64,000 nt of DNA from assembly GCA_017304655.1 (NCBI GenBank), contig JAFKLY010000003.1, positions 1 through 64,000 on the forward strand, written 5' to 3'. The notes beneath the pieces were generated by a model, which saw only the letters and a program-made list of their open reading frames with translations, had not been told where the DNA came from and ran no database searches. Source of the DNA: Sphingomonas sp. Its GTDB lineage: Bacteria > Pseudomonadota > Alphaproteobacteria > Sphingomonadales > Sphingomonadaceae. Each line of letters opens with the position of its first letter. The first letter of the stretch is position 1. Position numbers and translations under genes: made by a program. This document shows, piece by piece, positions 35,787-44,860 of the stretch.

Positions 35787-35797
35787 CTAATCATTAG
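35787..35797. promoter_or_regulatory. AT-rich palindrome in the divergent promoter
   Basis: CTAATCATTAG is a perfect 11-base inverted repeat around a central C, in the region between the oxidoreductase and transporter genes, which have no regulator gene beside them. Its size and place fit a MarR- or TetR-type half operator. This is inference only. Confidence 0.3.
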
Positions 35798-35893
35798 AGC
35801 AAGTGTAGCTATTCCGGTAGCCAAATGCACGAGCCGACTGATATGCCGACCGGCGCGCGGGCTGCCCCGCGTGGAGAGGAGACCAAACAGATC

Positions 35894-37264
35894 ATGACAC
35901 GACCGGCCCGGACGATCGATCTGGCGACCATGCTTGAGGGCAGGAAGCTTACACCATTCAACTACCTGCTGATCTGCCTCTCCTGGCTCGTGACCATGTT
36001 TGACGGGCTAGACATGATGCTCGTCTCATTCACCGCACCTTATATGCAGGATGAACTGCATCTCACCGACGTGCAACTGAGCGGCGCCTTCTCGGCCGGC
36101 ACGGCCGGCATGATTATCGGCGGCCTCATTTTCACTTATGTCGGAGACCGGATCGGGCGGCGCCCGACCATTATCATGTGCACACTGGCCTTTGGCGTGT
36201 TCACCTTCCTCACCGGCTTTGCGACGATCTATCCGGCCCTGCTCGCGCTGCGCTTTCTGGATGGTCTTGCCATCGGCGGCGCGCTCCCGCTCGCCTGGGC
36301 GCTCAATGTCGAGTTCATTCCCAGCAAGCTGCGCGCCACCGTCGTCGCGTTCATCATGATGGGCTTCAGCATCGGCAGTTCTCTCGCAGCGCCGCTGACC
36401 AACTCGATCGCACCGATCCACGGATGGGAAGGCGTCTATTTCGCCGGCGGCATCGGATCGGTGGCGTGCGCCATCCTGATCGCGATCTTCCTGCCTGAAT
36501 CCCCTCGCTTCCTCATCAGCAAAGGGAAGAGTCCGGCTCGCATACATGCTACCCTCAAGCGCCTCGATGGGGATCTCGATGTTCAGCCGGATGATCATTT
36601 CATTCTGGGTGATGAAACGAAGCAGGCGCGCAGTTTCAAGATCTCGGACCTGTTCGAGGGCCGGCTCCGGCTACTCACGCCGATCATCTGGATCGGCTAT
36701 TTTGCCAGTGCGCTCGGCATTTTCTTCAAGTCGGCCTTTGGCCCGACCATCCTGGAGCGCATGGACATCGCGCGGGAGGTCGCCGCGAATGTCTCCGCGA
36801 TCGGCGGCCTGCTCGGCGCCATATCGGGTGTCGTCATCATGCGCATTTCGGCTCGACTGGGTCTGAAGTTCGCGGCCTTCTGCACGCTGCTCATCGTCCC
36901 CATGGCCGTCTCCATCGGGATGGAATGGGTGCCGCCGTCACTACTTCTGCCCATTATTGTCGTCCAGAGCATGTTGGTCGGAGGCTGCCACACGGCGATC
37001 ATCAGCCAGCTGGCTCTCTATTATCCCACCAATATTCGGGCGAGTGCGGGCGGCTGGGCTTCTGCGATCGGCAAGATCGGCGGCTTCATTGGTCCGTTCA
37101 TCGGCGCGGCAATCCTCACCGCAGGCATTCCCGCCGTGCGGACCTATGCGCTGGCGGCGATCTGTCCGTTCATTCTGTTCCTGTCGATCACGGCAATCTC
37201 CGTTCTGCTCAAGCGACCTGAGCCGGAGGCACGGCCGCTCGGCAGGGCTGTACCCGCAGAATAA
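35894..37264 (+). CDS. MFS transporter, aromatic acid:H+ symporter (AAHS) type
   Basis: About 456 residues with 12 hydrophobic segments. DGLDMMLVSFTAPYM in helix 1 and YVGDRIGRRPTIIMC between helices 2 and 3 match the AAHS branch (PcaK/BenK/VanK-like), which imports hydroxybenzoates and other aromatic acids. The ATG at 35894 is chosen because it precedes the first conserved residues and has GAGGAGA upstream; an ATG at 35825 is possible. It probably brings in the substrate of the divergent dioxygenase and FAD oxidoreductase. Confidence 0.85.
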   Translation: MTRPARTIDLATMLEGRKLTPFNYLLICLSWLVTMFDGLDMMLVSFTAPYMQDELHLTDVQLSGAFSAGTAGMIIGGLIFTYVGDRIGRRPTIIMCTLAFGVFTFLTGFATIYPALLALRFLDGLAIGGALPLAWALNVEFIPSKLRATVVAFIMMGFSIGSSLAAPLTNSIAPIHGWEGVYFAGGIGSVACAILIAIFLPESPRFLISKGKSPARIHATLKRLDGDLDVQPDDHFILGDETKQARSFKISDLFEGRLRLLTPIIWIGYFASALGIFFKSAFGPTILERMDIAREVAANVSAIGGLLGAISGVVIMRISARLGLKFAAFCTLLIVPMAVSIGMEWVPPSLLLPIIVVQSMLVGGCHTAIISQLALYYPTNIRASAGGWASAIGKIGGFIGPFIGAAILTAGIPAVRTYALAAICPFILFLSITAISVLLKRPEPEARPLGRAVPAE

Positions 37265-37329
37265 CCAAACCATGCGACAAGCGCGTGCTTCTCGCACGTC
37301 CAAGGTGATGTTCGCGATTCGACGAGAGG

Positions 37330-37406
37330 TGGTAGCGGAGGAGGGACTCGAACCCCCGACACGCGGATTATGATTCCGCTGCTCTAACCGGCTGAGCTAC
37401 TCCGCC
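37330..37406 (-). tRNA. tRNA-Met (anticodon CAT)
   Basis: On the minus strand: GGCGGAGTAGCTCAGCCGGT, then anticodon loop ATCATAA with anticodon CAT, T-arm GGGGGTTCGAGTCCCTC, acceptor CTCCGCT and ACCA. The first pair is G-U. The form is that of an elongator methionine tRNA; a tRNA-Ile with modified CAT is possible but less likely from the acceptor stem. It closes the cassette that begins at tRNA-Arg. Confidence 0.92.
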
Positions 37407-37552
37407 CCAAAGGGGTCCTCAATCGCCACATGGCGATCGGTCGGGGCGCTATACGCATGCGAATTGGCGGGGTCAATGGTCTGGTCGATCGATTGCACGC
37501 GCTGATTTTCTCTGGCAAGGCGCATGCACCAAACTGGTGAGAGAGAGACGTC

Positions 37553-38785
37553 ATGCCGCATTTCGACTGCCTGATCATCGGCGGCGGCCACGCTGGTGCG
37601 CAGGCAGCAATCCTGCTGCGCCAGTTGAAATTCGCGGGCAGTATCGGCCTGATCAGCGAAGAGCCCGATCCGCCTTACGAGCGGCCACCCCTTTCCAAAG
37701 ACTATTTCGCAGGGGAAAAGCCGTTTGAGCGGATCCTGCTCCGGCCTGCTGCCTTCTGGAGCGAACATGAGGTCGCGCTCATGCTGGGCGAGCGGGTCAA
37801 GGCGATCCACCCCGCCGAGCATCAGGTCGTCACGACGAAGGACGAAACCGTCAGCTACGGCAAGCTGATCTGGGCCGGTGGTGGCGCCGCGCGCCGCCTG
37901 TCCTGCCCCGGCAGCACAGCGCAGGGCCTGTTCACCGTAAGGACCCGAGGCGATGTCGACGCCCTGATGGAGACGCTGCCAACTGCGCAGCGTTATGCGA
38001 TCATCGGTGGCGGCTACATCGGCCTGGAAGCGGCGGCGGTGCTCAGCAAGCTCGGCAAGAAAGTGACGCTAATCGAGGCACTGGATCGCGTCCTGGCGCG
38101 CGTCGCCGGACCGGAGCTTTCCAGCTTCTTCGAGGCAGAACATCGCGATCATGGTGTCGATGTCCGCCTGGCCTCCGCCGTGGACGCGATTGAAACCGAT
38201 GCGCAGGGCCGCGCCACGGGCGTGCAACTGGCCGACGGCTCGGTCATTCCGGCCGATGCGATCATCGTCGGCATCGGCATCGTTCCCGAGACCGGCCCGC
38301 TCATTCTGGCCGGCGCCAGCGGGGGCGATGGCGTGGACGTCGACGATTACTGCCAGACCTCGCTGCCCGACATCTACGCGATCGGCGATTGTGCCGCGCA
38401 TGAAAATCGCTTTGCGGCCGGACGGCGAATGCGGGTGGAATCGGTGCAGAATGCCAATGATCAGGCCCGCACGGCCGTGCAGCACATCCTCGGCAATCCT
38501 ACCCCTTATGAAGCCGTGCCATGGTTCTGGTCCAACCAATATGACCTTCGCTTGCAAACCGTCGGCCTGTCGGTGGCGTATGACGAGCGGGTCGTGCGCG
38601 GTGATCCGGCAACGCGCAGCTTCTCGGTCATCTATCTGCGTCAGGGTCAGGTGATCGCACTGGACTGCGTGAACCGGACGAAGGACTATGTGCAGGGCCG
38701 CGCCCTCGTCCTCGAGGGCGCCCGCATTCCGCCGGAGAAGCTGGCCGACGCCGAAACGCCGCTCAAGGAATTGGCGGCAGCCTAA
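37553..38785 (+). CDS. NAD(P)H:ferredoxin (rubredoxin) reductase-type flavoprotein
   Basis: A 410-residue FAD/NAD(P)H disulfide-reductase-fold protein without the redox disulfide. FDCLIIGGGHAGAQAAILL binds FAD. YAIIGGGYIGLEAAAVLSKL binds NAD(P)H. DIYAIGDCAAHEN is the second FAD motif, and EPDPPYERPPLSKDY is the hallmark of putidaredoxin- and oxygenase-type ferredoxin reductases. It would feed electrons to a ferredoxin for a P450 or Rieske oxygenase. No ferredoxin gene is nearby. Its stop overlaps the convergent gene by 3-4 bases. Confidence 0.87.
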   Translation: MPHFDCLIIGGGHAGAQAAILLRQLKFAGSIGLISEEPDPPYERPPLSKDYFAGEKPFERILLRPAAFWSEHEVALMLGERVKAIHPAEHQVVTTKDETVSYGKLIWAGGGAARRLSCPGSTAQGLFTVRTRGDVDALMETLPTAQRYAIIGGGYIGLEAAAVLSKLGKKVTLIEALDRVLARVAGPELSSFFEAEHRDHGVDVRLASAVDAIETDAQGRATGVQLADGSVIPADAIIVGIGIVPETGPLILAGASGGDGVDVDDYCQTSLPDIYAIGDCAAHENRFAAGRRMRVESVQNANDQARTAVQHILGNPTPYEAVPWFWSNQYDLRLQTVGLSVAYDERVVRGDPATRSFSVIYLRQGQVIALDCVNRTKDYVQGRALVLEGARIPPEKLADAETPLKELAAA

Positions 38786-39345
38786 CCCCGGAATGCGTAG
38801 CGGGCGATGGGCGACCATGGCCCGCCGCGATAATGCCAGCAGGCCAGCGCCGCGATGCGGGTCAACCGCGGGGAGACAAGCGGACGCAAGGTCTCCAGCG
38901 TTTCCCGCGCCACCGCAGCGTCAACCTTGTTCTGTACGGTGATGTGCAGACGCGGTGTATGACGGTCCTGCGGAATCAGACATGCGTTGAATGCTTCCGC
39001 CAGCCTGTCGCGCAATGCCAGCAGGCCGGGGCTACGAATGCTGATCGCGACACCTCGCCCAAGCGAGAAGAGCCCGTCGATCCGTGCCTCCGGCGGCGCA
39101 TCGCGACTGAACATCGCAAGCATCCGGCGCAGGTCCGGTTCGATCGATGGCGGGAGGTGATGGAACAAGGTGATATGCGCCGCGAGGTGATTGCGTTCGG
39201 GTGGGAAATGCCGACGCCGCAACTGGTCCGCCCACGCCTGATCGCGCGCCTCAAGCTCGGCCGTGAGGATGATCGGCGCAGCCTCACGTCGCACGCCTCC
39301 AATCGAATCGCCATGCTGGCCCTTGTCGGGTTGGTCAGCGACCAT
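38782..39345 (-). CDS. 2H phosphoesterase / RNA 2',3'-cyclic phosphodiesterase-like protein
   Basis: About 187 residues. Two H-h-T/S motifs, HITLF and HITVQ, about 80 residues apart, define the 2H phosphoesterase fold (2'-5' RNA ligase-like, LigT/ThpR). These enzymes open 2',3'-cyclic phosphates of RNA or nucleotides. The start is uncertain: an ATG at 39345 is used, and one at 39369 is also in frame. It is convergent with and touches the ferredoxin reductase gene, and is divergent from a small membrane protein gene. Confidence 0.75.
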   Translation of the reverse strand: MVADQPDKGQHGDSIGGVRREAAPIILTAELEARDQAWADQLRRRHFPPERNHLAAHITLFHHLPPSIEPDLRRMLAMFSRDAPPEARIDGLFSLGRGVAISIRSPGLLALRDRLAEAFNACLIPQDRHTPRLHITVQNKVDAAVARETLETLRPLVSPRLTRIAALACWHYRGGPWSPIARYAFRG

Positions 39346-39401
39346 TGCATTCGCAGCGAACTGAGGCATGCTGCATCGTCGGGAAGATAGGGGAGCTCAA
39401 C

Positions 39402-39833
39402 ATGGCATCAAGTCCGCCTCCCACACGCATTGCCGCCTGGCCCGCCATATTGTTCCTGCTCTGGAATCTCATCGGGTGCGCCGCTTTCATCATGCAATCC
39501 ACCATGGATCTCGCCGAGCTGGCCCAGTCAGACCCTCTCCAGGCGCAGATCTGGGAAGTTATGCCGATCTGGGCCTGGGCCGCTTATCTCATCGCCGTCA
39601 CATCTGGCACGCTGGGCGCAATCGCCCTGCTCGCCAAGCGCTCCCTTGCGGTTCCGCTCTCGGCGCTTTGTCTGATCAGCGTGCTGGTCCAGTTCAGCTA
39701 TACATTCCTGCTCACCGACTTGCTGAACCAGCGCGGCTTTGCGGCCGCGCTGTTCCCGCTCGTCATCATTCTGATCGCGCTCGGCCAGACGCTGTATGCT
39801 ATGGCCGCCAAGCGAAAAGGTGCGTTGCGCTAG
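39402..39833 (+). CDS. Small four-helix membrane protein of unknown function
   Basis: 143 residues with four hydrophobic segments (PAILFLLWNLIGCAAFIMQS, AAYLIAVTSGTLGAIALLA, SLAVPLSALCLISVLVQFSY, ALFPLVIILIALGQTLYAM). GGGGAG lies 6 bases before the ATG. I do not recognise a defined family; small proteins of this layout are frequent in sphingomonads and sometimes labelled as sugar-transporter-like. It is convergent with mltG, 1 base apart. Confidence 0.65.
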   Translation: MASSPPPTRIAAWPAILFLLWNLIGCAAFIMQSTMDLAELAQSDPLQAQIWEVMPIWAWAAYLIAVTSGTLGAIALLAKRSLAVPLSALCLISVLVQFSYTFLLTDLLNQRGFAAALFPLVIILIALGQTLYAMAAKRKGALR

Positions 39834-39834
39834 C

Positions 39835-40806
39835 TCACATCTCGCCGCGCTGACGGCGTAGCTCGAACCATTTGCGGACATTCTCGTTATGCTGCTCGAG
39901 TGTGTCGGCGAAGATATGACCGCCCTTGCCGTCCGCAACGAAATAGAGCGCGCGCGTCTGCGCGGGATGAAGCACAGCCTCGATCGACGAGCGGCCCGGA
40001 TTAGCGATCGGCCCTTTGGGCAGGCCAGTCATGGCATAGGTGTTATAGTCGTTGACCGCTGCGATCTCCGACTTGCGGATGCGCCGACCGAGCGGCTTAC
40101 CCTTGGTGATCGGGTAGATGATCGTCGGGTCCGCCTGCAGCATCATGCCCTGACGCAGCCGATTGGCATAGACGCCGGCGACGATCGGCCGCTCGGCAGC
40201 CACGGAGGTTTCCTTCTCAACGATGCTCGCCAGAATGATGGCTTCCTGCGGCGTCTTGACCACCAGCCCATTGGCCCGCTTCACCCATTGCTCGGCCAGG
40301 AAGGCGCTCATCGCATCTTCCATGCGCTTGAGCACGGCCTGCCGTGTCTCGCCTTTCTGATAGGCATAGCTGTCCGGCATCACCCTGCCTTCCTCGGGTA
40401 CCGGGACAGGACCGGTCAGATCCTTGTTCGCCATCAACCGCTCGTGGACGAGGATCGACGGCATGCCCTCCGGCACGGTCAGCAGATAGTTGACCGTCCG
40501 CCCACCCTGCAGGATCGTCAGGATCTCCGCGTTGCTCGCGCCTTTGGGCAGCCGATATTCGCCCGCCTTGATCGAGCCGCTGCCACCCAGAAGCCGCGCG
40601 CGCAGCAGGAACGCATCGGCCGATCCGATTGCGCCCTGCTTCTCAAGCTTGGCCGCCATGGTCCGCAGGCTCGCGCCTTCCGGGACCACGACGGTCAATT
40701 CCCGATCGAGCGGCCCTGCGCCCGCCCAGCCATGCACGAAATTGAACGCCAGCCCCGCCAGCCCCAAAGCCAGCACAATGAGGAAAGCGAGGACGGCGCG
40801 GCGCAT
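39835..40806 (-). CDS. mltG: Endolytic murein transglycosylase MltG (YceG-like)
   Basis: 323 residues with one N-terminal membrane anchor (AVLAFLIVLALGLAGLAF). A LysM-like region (VVVPEGASLRTMAAKLEKQG) is followed by the YceG domain, with the catalytic Glu in ILASIVEKETS. The C-terminal motif TYAMTGLPKGPIANPGRSSI and ALYFVADGKGGHIFADTLEQHN are typical. It cuts nascent glycan strands and limits their length. It starts 6 bases after fabF, the usual order downstream of the fab cluster. Confidence 0.93.
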   Translation of the reverse strand: MRRAVLAFLIVLALGLAGLAFNFVHGWAGAGPLDRELTVVVPEGASLRTMAAKLEKQGAIGSADAFLLRARLLGGSGSIKAGEYRLPKGASNAEILTILQGGRTVNYLLTVPEGMPSILVHERLMANKDLTGPVPVPEEGRVMPDSYAYQKGETRQAVLKRMEDAMSAFLAEQWVKRANGLVVKTPQEAIILASIVEKETSVAAERPIVAGVYANRLRQGMMLQADPTIIYPITKGKPLGRRIRKSEIAAVNDYNTYAMTGLPKGPIANPGRSSIEAVLHPAQTRALYFVADGKGGHIFADTLEQHNENVRKWFELRRQRGEM

Positions 40807-40812
40807 GAAGCG

Positions 40813-42072
40813 TTAGACCGCCTTCATCACCAGGCTGGCGTTGGTGCCACCAAAGCCGAAGCTGTTGTTGAGCACTGCCCGCACTTTCCGCTCCTTGGCG
40901 ACATGCGGAACGAGATCGACACCTGCGCAGCTCTCGCTCGGATTATCGAGATTGAGCGTCGGCGGAACGATCTGGTCGCGCAGGGCAAGAATGCAGAAGA
41001 TGCTCTCCACCGCGCCGGCACCGCCGAGCAGGTGGCCAATCGCCGATTTGGTCGAGGACATCGAGATGCCGCCGATCGAATCGCCGAACAGGCGACGCAC
41101 CGCGCCCAACTCCAGCTCATCGCCCAGCGGGGTCGACGTGCCATGGGCGTTCACATAATCGATATCCTCGAGCGACAGGCCCGACTTGCGAATCGCCATC
41201 TCCATCGACCGGAAGGCACCGGAGCCTTCAGGATGCGGCGCAGTGACGTGATAGGCATCACCCGACAGGCCATAGCCGACCACTTCGGCGTAGATCTTCG
41301 CGCCGCGTGCCTTGGCCCGCTCATATTCCTCAAGCACGACAACGCCAGCCCCCTCACCCATCACGAACCCGTCGCGATCCTTGTCATAGGGGCGGCTGGC
41401 CTTGGTCGGATCGTCGCGGAAACCCGTCGAAAGTGCGCGCGCCTGGCCGAATCCCGCGATACCGATCGGGCAGATCGCGCCTTCCGCACCGCCCGCGAGC
41501 ATCACGTCCGCATCGTCCATGGCGATCATACGCGCCGCATCACCGATGGAGTGCGCGCCGGTCGAACAGGCGGTCACGACGGCGTGGTTCGGTCCCATCA
41601 GGCCATATTTGATCGAGACCTGACCGGAGATCAGGTTGATCAGGCGGCCATGGACGAAGTGCGGCGAGACCCGCTTCGGACCCTTTTCCGCCAGCACGAG
41701 CGATTCGCTCTCGATGCCCGGCAGACCGCCAATGCCCGATCCGATCGAGCAACCGGCACGCAACCGTTCGGCCTCGCTCATCTCGGTCAGCCCGGCGTCT
41801 TCGAGAGCCTGACTGGCCGCATCGATGCCGAACACGATGAAGGGATCGACCTGGCGCTGAACCTTGTGGTCCACGCGCTTGTTCGCGTCGAAGCCCCAGG
41901 GATGATCCGCCGGCTTCACTTCGCAGGCATAATTGGTGTGGAAATCGGTCGCATCGAAGCGGGTGATGACGCCCGCGCCCGATCTCGCCGCAATGATGTT
42001 CGCCCAGCTCGTCTCCACGCTTCCGCCCAGCGGCGAAACCATGCCCAGACCTGTCACGACGACACGACGCAT
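40813..42072 (-). CDS. fabF: Beta-ketoacyl-ACP synthase II
   Basis: About 419 residues from the ATG at 42072 (MRRVVVTGLGMVSPLG). The catalytic Cys is in VTACSTGAHSIGDA. The two histidines are in NAHGTSTPLGD and SAIGHLLGGAGA. The length and motifs fit FabF (KAS II), which elongates acyl-ACP with malonyl-ACP. It follows acpP after a 168-base gap that contains a terminator-like hairpin. Confidence 0.95.
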   Translation of the reverse strand: MRRVVVTGLGMVSPLGGSVETSWANIIAARSGAGVITRFDATDFHTNYACEVKPADHPWGFDANKRVDHKVQRQVDPFIVFGIDAASQALEDAGLTEMSEAERLRAGCSIGSGIGGLPGIESESLVLAEKGPKRVSPHFVHGRLINLISGQVSIKYGLMGPNHAVVTACSTGAHSIGDAARMIAMDDADVMLAGGAEGAICPIGIAGFGQARALSTGFRDDPTKASRPYDKDRDGFVMGEGAGVVVLEEYERAKARGAKIYAEVVGYGLSGDAYHVTAPHPEGSGAFRSMEMAIRKSGLSLEDIDYVNAHGTSTPLGDELELGAVRRLFGDSIGGISMSSTKSAIGHLLGGAGAVESIFCILALRDQIVPPTLNLDNPSESCAGVDLVPHVAKERKVRAVLNNSFGFGGTNASLVMKAV

Positions 42073-42122
42073 ATCACTCTCCTGATCCGATGAGCCGGCT
42101 GCCAAAGCGCCTCGCAGCCGAT

Positions 42123-42172
42123 AAACGGAAACGGCCCTCCTCTGGCGAGCAAGCCCGCGACCGGAGAGCCGT
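42123..42172 (-). terminator. Terminator-like hairpin between acpP and fabF
   Basis: On the minus strand ACGGCTCTCC (42172-42163) pairs with GGAGGGCCGT (42140-42131), ten pairs with one G-U, and is followed by TTTCCGTTT. A second strong hairpin, CCGCGG-AAAA-CCGCGG, lies at 42206-42221. Partial termination here would give more acpP than fabF message, which suits the high need for ACP. Confidence 0.5.
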
Positions 42173-42239
42173 CTCAATCCTCAAGGCAATGAGCCAAGCG
42201 CCCGGCCGCGGAAAACCGCGGACCCGGCACAGGACGTCC

Positions 42240-42473
42240 TTACTGCTTGCCTTCGATGAAATCGATCGCGTCCTTGACGGTCGCAATCTTCTCGGCTGCA
42301 TCGTCAGGAATCTCGACGCCGAATTCTTCCTCGAACGCCATGACCAGCTCCACGATATCAAGGCTGTCGGCGCCCAGATCGTCGATGAAGCTCGCGTCTT
42401 CGGTCACCTTGTCCGCCTCGACGCCGAGGTGCTCGACGACGATCTTCTTAACGCGATCCGCGGTCTCACTCAT
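42240..42473 (-). CDS. acpP: Acyl carrier protein
   Basis: A 77-residue acidic protein with the phosphopantetheine site [12 protein letters not shown] (Ser in DSL). Its length and [18 protein letters not shown] start are standard. It carries growing acyl chains for FabD, FabG and FabF, whose genes surround it. The ribosome site is AGGACC upstream of the ATG. Confidence 0.97.
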   Translation of the reverse strand: MSETADRVKKIVVEHLGVEADKVTEDASFIDDLGADSLDIVELVMAFEEEFGVEIPDDAAEKIATVKDAIDFIEGKQ

Positions 42474-42572
42474 GGGTGGTCCTTTGCTTTGGTGTAATCC
42501 TGAATACGAAAAATTGCCCTAGTGCCTAGGGAAGGACGTGACAAGAGGCTAGCAACGCATCGCGGTTAACGC

Positions 42573-43121
42573 TCATTGCCGGGCGAACTCCCGGCGAAAA
42601 ACGGTAGCGTTTGCACAGGCCGATGCGAGCTCTCCAATGCGCCGCGCCATATCCTCGTCGATCTGCTCCGCCTTGACGACCCCATCGTCCACAACGCGCT
42701 GAACGAGTCCGGCCGCCACTTCCGCAGCGATATCGCCATCGGCCATCTTGCGCTGGTCCTCCGGAGATAACAGGCCCAGAAAAGCGTACATCGTCCGCAA
42801 CATGGCGTCCCGATCGACGCCTGACTGCGCAAGCTCGGCAACAATGCCCGAGCTCAGAATATCGCCGAACAGGGCACGCAACGCGCTCTCCGTGGCGGCC
42901 TCGGACCAGCCCTGCGCGGTCCGGCAGGCGGTCAAGCCGGAGCCGGTCTGCTCCATCACCGCTTCGCCGATATTCTTATCGGCTCGGTAGGCGGCAAAGA
43001 CATGATCCCGCACCGCCGGCGTGATCAACGCGGTCGCGCAGCTGATATTCTTCGCTGCGGCTGCCGGTGATACGAGGGTCATCCCCCCGAGCACGATCAC
43101 GATCCGCCACAAGCGCCGCAT
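42573..43121 (-). CDS. Secreted protein of unknown function within the fab cluster
   Basis: 182 residues with a signal peptide (RIVIVLGGMTLVSPAAAA) and three Cys in the mature part (SCATAL, TACRTA, SACANA). Otherwise it is helical with no family I recognise. It lies between fabG and acpP on the same strand, so it is co-transcribed with essential genes, but nothing in its sequence indicates a lipid role. Similar periplasmic helical proteins occur in sphingomonads. Confidence 0.65.
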   Translation of the reverse strand: MRRLWRIVIVLGGMTLVSPAAAAKNISCATALITPAVRDHVFAAYRADKNIGEAVMEQTGSGLTACRTAQGWSEAATESALRALFGDILSSGIVAELAQSGVDRDAMLRTMYAFLGLLSPEDQRKMADGDIAAEVAAGLVQRVVDDGVVKAEQIDEDMARRIGELASACANATVFRREFARQ

Positions 43122-43164
43122 GCCCGATTCCCCCTCTTGCCTTCTCTCCCGACAATGGCGGGGA

Positions 43165-43905
43165 TCAGATCATCGCCATGCCGCCGTTCACATGCAGCGT
43201 CTGGCCCGTCACATAGCCCGCTTCCTTGCTGGCGAGATAGACCACGGCCGCGCCGATGTCCGCGCCCTCGCCCAGCTGGCCGGCGGGAATGCGCGAGAGG
43301 ATGGCCCCTTTCTGCGCCTCATTGAGCGCATCGGTCATGGCCGAGCGGATGAAGCCGGGTGCCACGCAATTGACGGTGATGCCTCGACTCGCCAGCTCCT
43401 GCGCCAGGCTCTTGCTCATGCCGATGAGCCCGGCCTTGGAGGCCGCATAATTGGCCTGACCGGGATTGCCGGTGACGCCCACCACGCTCGTGATCGAGAT
43501 GACGCGGCCGAAGCGCGCCTTCATCATCGGCTTGGCCGCTGCACGGATCAGGCGGAAGGCCGCCTCAAGATTGATCCGCTGGACCGTGTCCCACTCCTCG
43601 TCCTTCATGCGCAGGATCAGGTTGTCGCGCGTGACGCCAGCATTGTTGATGAGGATATCGAGCGTGCCGCCCAGCGCCTCGATGGCCGCCGGCACCAGCC
43701 CATCGACCGAGGCCGCATCGCTCAGATCGCAGGGCACGCAGACATGATCCCCGCCCAGTTCCGCGGCGAACGCCTCAAGCTTGCCGATATTGCTGCCGGA
43801 GAGCGCGAGGCGTGCGCCCTGCCCCGCGAGCGCGCGGGCGATCTCCGAGCCGATGCCGCCACTCGCGCCGGTCACCAGCGCCGTCATTCCTGTCAGGTCG
43901 AACAT
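43165..43905 (-). CDS. fabG: 3-oxoacyl-ACP reductase
   Basis: 246 residues from the ATG at 43905 (MFDLTGMTALVTGASGGIG). It is a classical SDR with the TGASGGIG cofactor motif, NNAG, the Ser of ISITSVVGVTG and YAASK catalytic residues. NADPH-dependent reduction of 3-oxoacyl-ACP follows from its position between fabD and acpP. It lies 19 bases after fabD. Confidence 0.95.
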   Translation of the reverse strand: MFDLTGMTALVTGASGGIGSEIARALAGQGARLALSGSNIGKLEAFAAELGGDHVCVPCDLSDAASVDGLVPAAIEALGGTLDILINNAGVTRDNLILRMKDEEWDTVQRINLEAAFRLIRAAAKPMMKARFGRVISITSVVGVTGNPGQANYAASKAGLIGMSKSLAQELASRGITVNCVAPGFIRSAMTDALNEAQKGAILSRIPAGQLGEGADIGAAVVYLASKEAGYVTGQTLHVNGGMAMI

Positions 43906-43924
43906 GATCGAGACTCCCTTTATC

Positions 43925-44860
43925 TCAAATGCGGCCAAGCAGCGCTTCAATGTCATCCATGGTGATCACGCTGGTCACCGTGGCATCGGGCGCGATGCGC
44001 TTGACCATGGGGCCAAGCACCTTGCCGCCGAACTCGACGAAATCTGTAATCCCCGCGTCCCACATGGCGGTGATGCTCTCGCGCCAGCGCACGCGGCCCG
44101 TGACCTGCTCCACAAGAAGGGCGCGAATGGCGGCGGCATCCGTCACGGGCGCCGCCGTCACATTCGCATAGACCGGCAGGAACGCACCGGGGGACTCCAC
44201 AGCGGCGAGCGCCTGCGCCATCGCATCGGCGGCCGGCTGCATGAGCGGGCAGTGGAACGGGGCGGATACCGGCAGTAGCACGCCGCGCTTGATCCCATGA
44301 TCCTTCACCATCTCGATCGCCCGCTCGATCGCGCCCTTGTGGCCCGAGATGACGACCTGGCTCGGGTCATTGTCATTGGCGACCGTGCAGACCTCTCCCT
44401 GCGCTGCCGCCGCCGCGAGGGCTTCTGCCTTCTCGATATCCGCGCCAAGCAGGGCCGCCATCGCGCCCACGCCGACCGGCACGGCGGCCTGCATGGCCTG
44501 GCCACGCGTCTTGAGCAGGCGTGCCGTCGTCGGCAGATCGAATGCGCCCACGGCAGAGAGAGCGCTATATTCGCCAAGACTATGGCCAGCCACAGCATCG
44601 GCCTTCGCGGCGATCTCGATGCCGCCTTCCTTCTCGAGCACGCGCAGCGTCGCCAGCGCATTGGCCATGATCGCGGGCTGGGCATTCTCGGTGAGCGTCA
44701 AGTCCGCCTCCGGTCCCTCGCTCATCAGACGGAAGAGGGCCTGCCCCAGCGCCTCATCGACTTCCTCGAAAATATGGCGCGCCACCGGCGACGCGGCGGC
44801 GAGGGCCGCGCCCATGCCAACGGACTGACTGCCTTGCCCCGGAAAGATGAATGCGCGCAT
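43925..44860 (-). CDS. fabD: Malonyl-CoA:ACP transacylase
   Basis: About 311 residues from the ATG at 44860 (MRAFIFPGQGSQSVGMG). The active-site Ser is in GHSLGEYSAL; the partner His is in VSAPFHCPLMQ. The motif VEFGGKVLGPMVKRI completes the family pattern. It loads malonyl groups onto ACP. It is the first gene of the cluster, with GAGAGAAG as the ribosome site. Confidence 0.95.
   Translation of the reverse strand: MRAFIFPGQGSQSVGMGAALAAASPVARHIFEEVDEALGQALFRLMSEGPEADLTLTENAQPAIMANALATLRVLEKEGGIEIAAKADAVAGHSLGEYSALSAVGAFDLPTTARLLKTRGQAMQAAVPVGVGAMAALLGADIEKAEALAAAAAQGEVCTVANDNDPSQVVISGHKGAIERAIEMVKDHGIKRGVLLPVSAPFHCPLMQPAADAMAQALAAVESPGAFLPVYANVTAAPVTDAAAIRALLVEQVTGRVRWRESITAMWDAGITDFVEFGGKVLGPMVKRIAPDATVTSVITMDDIEALLGRI

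Noticed and set aside
39889..42093. Plus-strand open frame (734 codons) opposite mltG and fabF
   Set aside because: Shadow of two certain genes; low-complexity Arg/His-rich product.
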